A stretch of DNA of 64,000 nucleotides from Rickettsiales bacterium (GTDB lineage: Bacteria; Pseudomonadota; Alphaproteobacteria; Rickettsiales; UBA8987): positions 40,937-104,936 of the forward strand of contig JAHDCD010000008.1 in assembly GCA_020630095.1 (NCBI GenBank). The letters run 5' to 3'. The position numbers and the translations under genes were made by a program. Below are positions 56,259 through 64,000 of the stretch, in pieces. Each line of letters begins with the position of its first letter. The stretch's first letter is position 1. The notes below the pieces were generated by a model, which was not told the DNA's origin, ran no database searches, and worked only from the letters and a program-made list of their open reading frames with translations.

Positions 56259-56603
56259 TTTAATACTCACAATCTTTACTCGATATTCACAGTATGAAGC
56301 AGTTAGGTTAAAAAACTGTTAACAAAACGAAGAAAAACCTAATTTTTATTTACTGTGGTTGTAAATTTTAAAGTTGTATACCAGAAAATACACACAGGTA
56401 CAATAGGAAAAACGTCCAAAAACCGCAGAAAACTAGGAAATATGGTTAACAAAGTTAACTTTTATAGAAAATTATAGAGTAGCTAAGTCATTTGGTTGTT
56501 TTTATAAAAACAGCTACCAAGAATGGTTTTTTGCCCCCGCATATCGCAACGAACAGAAGAAAATAAGGATATATAAGATTCAATTAAGGTCTTGAAAAGA
56601 GAG
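56259..56603. other. Intergenic region between nuoC and the lipoproteins
   Basis: 345 nt AT-rich DNA with no gene. A hairpin TTGGT (56492-56496) / ACCAA (56516-56520) enclosing the palindrome GTTTTTATAAAAAC lies about 85 nt past the nuoC stop, and a GTTAAC pair at 56445-56459. No nuoD is present. Confidence 0.6.
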
Positions 56604-57161
56604 TTAACTAGCTTTTTCATCGCCGGGTAATTTATAATCGGTACCTTCCCAAGGTGATTCAAAATCGAAAGAGCGATAAGCTTGATCAAGCTTTACATCT
56701 TCATAAATAACTTTCTTCTGAGTATCATCGTAGCGTACTTCTTTATATCCAGTTAATGGGAAGTCTTTGCGCAAAGGGTTACCTTCAAAGCCGTAATCAG
56801 TTAATATACGACGCTGATCAGGGTGATTCTCAAAGTTAATGCCGAATAAATCGAATACTTCACGCTCCGCCCAATTAGCAGATGAAAATACAGAATTCGC
56901 AGAAGCTATAGTTTCGCCATCCTCTAAATTACACTTAACAGTAAGGCGTTTATTATGATGTAATGACAATAATAGATATACCACTTCAAAGCGTTTTGCA
57001 CGATTAGGGTAATCAACGGCAGTAAGATCAATAAGTTGCTTATACTTATTATCTTTATCATCACGAAGGAACTTTAATGCAGCAATAATATCTTTGCCAT
57101 CAACTGTTATAATGTCGCCTTCTTGTGTTGCTTTAATTTCTTCAGGGAAAGATATAGTCAT
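56604..57161 (-). CDS. nuoC: NADH-quinone oxidoreductase subunit C
   Basis: Peripheral-arm subunit of respiratory complex I. 185 aa. Conserved [69 protein letters not shown] and [13 protein letters not shown]. Sequence looks fully functional. nuoA, nuoB and nuoD, usually adjacent, are not here; the start is 1 nt from the stop of the TAXI gene upstream. Confidence 0.95.
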   Translation of the reverse strand: MTISFPEEIKATQEGDIITVDGKDIIAALKFLRDDKDNKYKQLIDLTAVDYPNRAKRFEVVYLLLSLHHNKRLTVKCNLEDGETIASANSVFSSANWAEREVFDLFGINFENHPDQRRILTDYGFEGNPLRKDFPLTGYKEVRYDDTQKKVIYEDVKLDQAYRSFDFESPWEGTDYKLPGDEKAS

Positions 57162-57162
57162 C

Positions 57163-58155
57163 TTAATTCTCTAGTTCTTCAAATAAGTCTTTTTCAATAT
57201 TAGCCACACCAGACTCTTCCGATGAGCATGAATCCTTTTTCCAGTTACCAACCTCAGCTGCTAACTCAACTTCATTCCACTTAATATGGCCATCATCCTT
57301 TAAAATGCCAACAGATTTTGAAACTTCATCAGAGAAATCTTTAACAATAGAACATTTCTCACCAGAGTTACGCTTAGTGTCATCATAAGAAACCATCATA
57401 GATAACACTGCTACAGTGCTAACTTCTTTATCTAGAAATGAATAAGTATCTTCCTGAATCTTAGATTCGATATACTCGTCTAATATTCTTCTATCTTTAA
57501 TATTAAGCAGATGAGTCTTCGCTAACATCTTTTTATAATCTTTAAGATTTTCTAGTGCCTCTAGGTTTTTAAATAACTTAACAGGTTTTCCACCCACAAA
57601 TATCATCGCTTCAGCCCTGCCAGATAAAACCGCTAATACTCCTTCTTCAGGTGATATACGCAATGTTTTTAATGGTTTAGTATCTGTAAGGTTAAACATA
57701 TTCTTAGCTGTTAACCAAGAGCCGGAACCCACAGGGCCCACAGCAACTGTTTTATCATTAAGGTCAGAAAACTTTTTAATTTTTGTGGATGCTAAAATAT
57801 GCACTTCTTCTTGATAGAAGGGAAATACTAAGCGTAAATTCTTAGCAAGCTCTTGTGTTAATTCATTCTCAGAGCGGCTTAAAAATCCAAGAACATCAGA
57901 CTGAACAATGCCAAAGGCAATATTTCCTTTCTTACCATCATCCACAATGCGCTTGATATTGTCAATTGAACCAGATGACTCAACAACAGTAACACCAAAT
58001 TGGTTTTGATCATCATCAATGCTTTTAATGTCATTGCCAAACTGGAAATAAGTACCAGTTTTTGAACCTGTATATATATTGATGTTTTGCTTAGCTTCAG
58101 ATGTAAAGCTGTAAGCCATTATAATAATGGCAAATATTTTAAAGAAGTTTTTCAT
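57163..58155 (-). CDS. TAXI family TRAP transporter substrate-binding protein
   Basis: 330 aa periplasmic binding protein. Signal peptide 1-21 ([18 protein letters not shown]). TAXI blocks: [87 protein letters not shown]. Ligand unknown; TAXI proteins elsewhere bind carboxylates such as glutamate. No TRAP membrane subunit is in the window, so it is an orphan here. The C-terminus is extended and acidic. Tightly packed with nuoC downstream. Confidence 0.87.
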   Translation of the reverse strand: MKNFFKIFAIIIMAYSFTSEAKQNINIYTGSKTGTYFQFGNDIKSIDDDQNQFGVTVVESSGSIDNIKRIVDDGKKGNIAFGIVQSDVLGFLSRSENELTQELAKNLRLVFPFYQEEVHILASTKIKKFSDLNDKTVAVGPVGSGSWLTAKNMFNLTDTKPLKTLRISPEEGVLAVLSGRAEAMIFVGGKPVKLFKNLEALENLKDYKKMLAKTHLLNIKDRRILDEYIESKIQEDTYSFLDKEVSTVAVLSMMVSYDDTKRNSGEKCSIVKDFSDEVSKSVGILKDDGHIKWNEVELAAEVGNWKKDSCSSEESGVANIEKDLFEELEN

Positions 58156-58162
58156 ATCAAAA

Positions 58163-58510
58163 TTAGTCAGTAAGAATATTTCTTACGCCGTCCCAGTCGA
58201 TTTCATTCGATTCTGAAACTGCAACCTCGCCAGTAGCAAAAACAGCATACAGTAAATAGCCAATAATAGCTAATACAGAGAGTGCAGTAATAGCTTTGAA
58301 TGCAGGATTAGATTTAGCATTCACAGAAACAGACTCAGCTACGGAATCATTAGCAGCTTGTATCTCTTGTGAGTTGGTGCCTTTATGGGCGTTAAGCTCA
58401 ACAACATTATTCTCTTTCTTTAGAACTTTTTTATCAGATAACATGCTCATTACCGAGGTAACATCAATAGCATCTGATCCATCGTCTTTCTTCATTTTAA
58501 TCGCTTCCAT
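58163..58510 (-). CDS. Single-span membrane protein, 115 aa
   Basis: Unrecognised. N-terminal about 75 residues are hydrophilic, then one transmembrane helix FKAITALSVLAIIGYLLYAV (about 71-90), then a short acidic tail ending IDWDGVRNILTD. Start ATG at 58510 has AAGGAAGGGG just upstream. 7 nt before the TAXI gene, so one transcript. Topology N-in is likely. It may be a small assembly or anchor factor; no function can be given. Confidence 0.6.
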   Translation of the reverse strand: MEAIKMKKDDGSDAIDVTSVMSMLSDKKVLKKENNVVELNAHKGTNSQEIQAANDSVAESVSVNAKSNPAFKAITALSVLAIIGYLLYAVFATGEVAVSESNEIDWDGVRNILTD

Positions 58511-58626
58511 AGCCCCTTCCTTCTCAAAAATAAACTACGTTACCATATATACAAAATACATAAATATCAAGGTACTTATTTTACTTTTTTAACAAAAAAT
58601 TAACCTATATCTGTTAGTTTTTTAGG

Positions 58627-61600
58627 GTGGTAAAAGAAGATACAGAAATATATCCTAGTAAGGACTATGCCGAATTTAAATCGGCAATTGGCTCAAATGG
58701 TAGGTTATTTGAAGCGGGTTTAATAGGTAATAAGTTCAGCGCAGAACATGGTGAGTATAGGGTTTCTTTTGATGTGAACTACACTAGAGAGACTCGCGTA
58801 CAAGGAGGTGCGGATGGTAAAAAAGAGCAAGAATTTTTTCTTATTCAAGATTGGGATAACTCTCCTATAAGGGGTGTATTAAAGTCAATACATAGGTCTG
58901 GTCTGATGGAGTTAGGATTTTTTGACGAGGTTATAGACTGGTCATTGGGTGAAGGTTCAGATTTGGCTATTAAAAGTAAAAAATTTCTAAAGAGACAGGG
59001 TGAAAGACTTCAGACTTTTGATAATTATGAGATCGCTCAAGATGTATCTGCATCATATACAGAGGAAATCTCAAGAAGGGATATAGTTTTTCTTTTAGAT
59101 ACTTGCTCTCAGTTAGTAAACTTTTTATCCCCATCAAATTTTGTAGAGCATAGCGATGAAATAAAGGGTCTTTATATTGAAAATCAGAAGTTGGTAGAAG
59201 CTTTGATTGGTAATAATTTAAATGTAGAATTGCCTACGAAAGAGGCACGAAGCCTAAATGGCCCTCCAAGTTTAAATAATGCTTCAAGTTTGAGTGGCGC
59301 GCCGAGTTTAGATGGTTCTCCTAGCTTAAGTGATGGCCCAAATTTGCAAGATGCACCTAGCTTGAGTGGGATAAAAAAAGAAGTAAATAGACAAAAGTCA
59401 TTTTATCAGAGTGATGTTGATATACCCAGCAATCCTAATGGTGACAATTTAGATGATATCTCTCAGAGGATGGGTGATATGATGGCAGAGCTTGAATCTC
59501 CTAAGTTAGACTGGGAAGGGGTTTACTCGCAAGAAAAGTTTAAAAAAGAGCGTGCAGAGCTATTAAAGAAAATAGATGCGAATACCTTAAATGAAGGTGT
59601 ATTTAGCGAGTTTGAAATTAGCGGACATGAATGTTCGGTAGATATAAATGCTGAATTTAAGTGGGCAGTGGCTGCGGATAATTCAGTTCAAATGGAATTC
59701 ACAGAAGAAGCTTGGAATGAGTCGGATTTAAAACAGCTTTTTGAGCATTTTTATTCAAGTAAACTTCGCCCAGTGGCTGAGAATATGTATATCGATACAT
59801 TATTGGAAGGTGCGGTTGAAGCGGGCGGAGAATACGCCGAATATGCGCAAGCTATAATAAAAGACAGAAAAGCTTTAATGGATGGTGAGCTAACTTCAGA
59901 AATGGCAGGTGGCGCTATAAGAATAGATGCTGAGAAGGTTGATAATCTAGTAAATCTAGTAAAGTTTGTATATGAAAGTGATAAATTACTGCCTGAAAAT
60001 GGTGATAAGTTCATCGCTGATGATGAGGATGTTGAGTTATCTACGGGCAAGGTTATTTTAGAGCAGGGCTTTTTTGATAATATCACTAATTTATCGGGTT
60101 TTAGTCATAGGTCTCCAATTGAAAGAATGGAGTTCGACTCTGGTCTACAAAATGCAGATTTAGCCCCTGATGAAAAAGAGCCTATATTCAAAGATTTAAA
60201 CCTTCGAGAGCCGTTGCGATATGGTAATAAGTCGGCAGATTTGGCGAGGGCGCAAACTGAAGAAGGTCAGCAAAAAATATTACAAGGTCTAATTGATGAG
60301 ATTGGCCTTGAAGATGGTAGGGATATTGAGCGCATTAAAGTTGCTGAAGCTTATCGTGACCCTGAGCCTACTTTAAAAAAATCTTTGCTACGTTCATTTA
60401 CCGCAGGCCACGGAAGTAAGCTAACTTTCGATGTTGGAATTAAACATACTTCCCATGAGTATGAAGGTTCGGTTGGATTAAAGGTTTCAAAGGAAGACTG
60501 GTTACCCTCTGGTTTAAATGAATTATCAGACCTTCTATATAATGCGCGTGGTCAAGAAATGGATTATTTAGGCGCGCTTATGGTGCAGGCTGTTAAAAAA
60601 GATGAATCATATATGCCTATTGTAGATGGTATAATGAGTGACTTAAAATCATACAGAGCTGAAGAGTGGCCAGTTCAACTTAAAGAAGGGTCTTTATTTA
60701 TAGATGATTCAAAGATTGATGGCCTAATATATTTAATTGGCATCTTGGAAAATAATCATGGCTTTGACTTGGATGGAGGTGATTCGATTTCACAAGGTGT
60801 GGATACAGTAAAAGATAAGGAAACTCTTGCAAGGTTTAGCAAATTGGAAGCTTTTGTTGATAGGGTTATGGATTATGCGGGCGTTTCAATAGTCAAAAAG
60901 GCTAAGGCCTCTGAGGATGGGGCCGGTTTTTATGGTGATATTGCAGTAGAAGAGAATGATAGAAGTGGTCTATACGCGGGCGATAATAATAAAATAAATC
61001 CAGACCCTGAAGCTCCAATTCCAAATTTTGATGTTGGAGAAAGAAAGGATCTAATTGTAGCGTCTTTTAGTGGAAGGGGCGGGGTCTTTAATGATAAGGA
61101 AAATTATGATCATGCAAAAATAACCTGTCCACATGTTGAATTAAAAGGCGGTAAAAAGCTTATACCAACGGGATCTTGGCAGAATTCAGATTTAAAAAGA
61201 TTATACATTGCGCTGTTTAATAACGATGAGCCGCTGTCAAAACTTATAGATAATGTTGTAGATAGCATGAAAGATTTGGATGAGTTGGGATTAAAGTATC
61301 TTTTAAAAGAGCGAGATAATTTCTTAGCGAATGGCCATCCTGGGCAGAAGTTTGAAGAGGGTTTTGTAGTTAGCGATGAAGTGGTGAAGTCTGTTATAAT
61401 GCTAGCCTCCAATGTAATATACCCTGAAAAATCACTATCAGGCGAAGAGGCTAGAGAATTTTTCGATAGAAGAGGGCGGCCCAATGAAATTTCTAAAGAC
61501 CTTATAGGTGATATAAGGGAATCTTTAGGATTAAAGAGAGATAAAGGAAGGTCGTGGGATGTTATGAGCACTTTACTTGGTAAGGCTATGCCCAGATCCA

Positions 61601-61656
61601 AGATGCCGGAAAGGGTTTGGTTGAAAGATGCTGAAAATATCGAGCCTCAACTATAG
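58627..61656 (+). CDS. Large protein with four diverged copies of an unknown module
   Basis: 1009 aa, no signal peptide or membrane span, acidic overall. Not recognised. Four modules at about 40-170, 328-455, 592-712 and 812-935 share the order: beta hairpin, a helix opening with SDL/LxEL (ESDLKQLFEHFYSS, SGLNELSDLLYNA, NSDLKRLYIALFNN), and a closing helix (IDAEKVDNLVNLVKFVYE, IDDSKIDGLIYLIGILEN, VSDEVVKSVIMLASNVIY). Residues 209-249 are seven hexapeptides of the type SLxGxP. Start GTG at 58627 because a TAG lies four codons upstream; TAGGG directly abuts it. A T4SS effector is possible given virB genes, but nothing direct shows it. Confidence 0.75.
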   Translation: MVKEDTEIYPSKDYAEFKSAIGSNGRLFEAGLIGNKFSAEHGEYRVSFDVNYTRETRVQGGADGKKEQEFFLIQDWDNSPIRGVLKSIHRSGLMELGFFDEVIDWSLGEGSDLAIKSKKFLKRQGERLQTFDNYEIAQDVSASYTEEISRRDIVFLLDTCSQLVNFLSPSNFVEHSDEIKGLYIENQKLVEALIGNNLNVELPTKEARSLNGPPSLNNASSLSGAPSLDGSPSLSDGPNLQDAPSLSGIKKEVNRQKSFYQSDVDIPSNPNGDNLDDISQRMGDMMAELESPKLDWEGVYSQEKFKKERAELLKKIDANTLNEGVFSEFEISGHECSVDINAEFKWAVAADNSVQMEFTEEAWNESDLKQLFEHFYSSKLRPVAENMYIDTLLEGAVEAGGEYAEYAQAIIKDRKALMDGELTSEMAGGAIRIDAEKVDNLVNLVKFVYESDKLLPENGDKFIADDEDVELSTGKVILEQGFFDNITNLSGFSHRSPIERMEFDSGLQNADLAPDEKEPIFKDLNLREPLRYGNKSADLARAQTEEGQQKILQGLIDEIGLEDGRDIERIKVAEAYRDPEPTLKKSLLRSFTAGHGSKLTFDVGIKHTSHEYEGSVGLKVSKEDWLPSGLNELSDLLYNARGQEMDYLGALMVQAVKKDESYMPIVDGIMSDLKSYRAEEWPVQLKEGSLFIDDSKIDGLIYLIGILENNHGFDLDGGDSISQGVDTVKDKETLARFSKLEAFVDRVMDYAGVSIVKKAKASEDGAGFYGDIAVEENDRSGLYAGDNNKINPDPEAPIPNFDVGERKDLIVASFSGRGGVFNDKENYDHAKITCPHVELKGGKKLIPTGSWQNSDLKRLYIALFNNDEPLSKLIDNVVDSMKDLDELGLKYLLKERDNFLANGHPGQKFEEGFVVSDEVVKSVIMLASNVIYPEKSLSGEEAREFFDRRGRPNEISKDLIGDIRESLGLKRDKGRSWDVMSTLLGKAMPRSKMPERVWLKDAENIEPQL

Positions 61657-62162
61657 ATAAAAAACCTTATATTTCAGCCTATCAAAATAAAAGTGAAACT
61701 TTTTTAACTTTTTCTCACTTTACCCGTTGACTCCATGTTCTCAAATTGTTATAACCTTTCTCACCGCCTGATGAGGCAACTTGCAAAAGTTAACAAATCT
61801 AGCGGCACATCGTTAATCAGAAATTTACAAATTATTTCTTGTTTATAAACCTATCAGACATGTCTTTTCGCAGGTTTATAATATATTAAATTATAGCAAG
61901 GCTTAGTTTGGGTAACAAAAGCATCTGACAATTGAGTCATATGACGTATATTACCTTCATAACTATTCGCGAGAAAAGTTATGAAACTATTTAGACAATT
62001 CTATTTATGAAGAGTTTAGTTCAATATACGGTATCGTGATCTCAGTTTTTGGATTACTTAATAAATCGAACTTACATGCACATGTAAGTTCAGAGAATCG
62101 GATTTAGAAAATAAATCGTTTATTTTCATGCTGTTACAACCACTAGCTTGAGGTTGTAATAT
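61657..62162 (+). promoter_or_regulatory. 23S rRNA leader with promoter and five hairpins
   Basis: Promoter TTGACT (61727-61732), 17-nt spacer, TATAAC (61750-61755). Then about 400 nt of leader with perfect hairpins: TTATAAACCT/AGGTTTATAA (61843-61881), TTCATAACT/AGTTATGAA (61956-61985), GAACTTACATG/CATGTAAGTTC (62068-62091), GAAAATAAA/TTTATTTTC (62107-62127), TTACAACC/GGTTGTAA (62134-62159). No 16S, tRNA-Ile or tRNA-Ala. Confidence 0.7.
61727..61755 (+). promoter_or_regulatory. 23S rRNA promoter
   Basis: TTGACT - 17 nt - TATAAC, the best match to the sigma-70 consensus in the window, about 400 nt before the mature 23S start. Confidence 0.75.

Positions 62163-64000
<1,838 letters not shown>

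Overview
The window is AT-rich alphaproteobacterial DNA that looks Rickettsiales-like. Four things point that way. There are vir-type type IV secretion genes (virB9 fragment, virB10, virB11). The 23S rRNA gene has no 16S or tRNA spacer upstream and has its own promoter, as in Rickettsiales. An in-frame palindromic repeat sits inside a protein gene (hisH), as Rickettsia palindromic elements do. The alphaproteobacterial S10-spc-alpha ribosomal order and an FzlA-like protein also fit. However, hisD, hisG, hisH, lysA, pyrF and pccA imply more biosynthesis than in classical obligate intracellular Rickettsiales. An early-branching or extracellular lineage is possible; this is inference from gene content, not from phylogeny.

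Layout. 1-5.5 kb: T4SS genes in two opposing blocks around a ferredoxin-NADP reductase, with related repeats on both sides of virB10-virB11, then a DUF481 outer-membrane protein. 5.6-14.2 kb (minus): secreted ankyrin protein, dnaE, then a tight pccA-hisG-hisD operon. 14.3-21.7 kb: two orphan small genes, nitroreductase, recG, and the envelope pair bamA-skp with palindrome-rich spacers, then an FzlA-like protein. 21.8-38.1 kb (plus): prs-rplY, then the S10, spc and alpha operons. The spc operon is interrupted between rplO and secY by a terminator and an antisense orphan gene; adk follows secY. 38.2-41.7 kb: pyrF, an HerA-like ATPase, secF and tRNA-Arg(CCG) with a truncated 5' copy exactly 100 bp upstream.

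41.8-50.1 kb is more accessory: a DUF3800 protein, a Ddl-like ATP-grasp enzyme bracketed by two copies of an unknown coding fragment, an RTX-like autotransporter, orphan metW, apaG and a membrane-anchored ATP-grasp protein. 50.1-54.8 kb is housekeeping: murF, secB, lysA, hisH (with the insertion) and dusB. 54.9-61.7 kb holds two lipoproteins (one with histidine-rich tandem repeats), an isolated nuoC, an orphan TAXI-type binding protein, a single-span membrane protein and a 1009-residue protein made of four diverged copies of an unrecognised module. The 23S rRNA gene starts near 62163 and runs off the right edge at about E. coli position 1950.

The genes serve ribosome production, protein export and envelope assembly (SecY, SecF, SecB, BamA, Skp, lipoproteins, autotransporter), peptidoglycan and amino-acid synthesis, and probably host or neighbour interaction (T4SS, ankyrin protein, autotransporter, modular 1009-residue protein). 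The strongest candidates for something undescribed are the four-module protein, the dispersed palindromic repeat families (one invading hisH) and the duplicated fragments around the Ddl-like gene.
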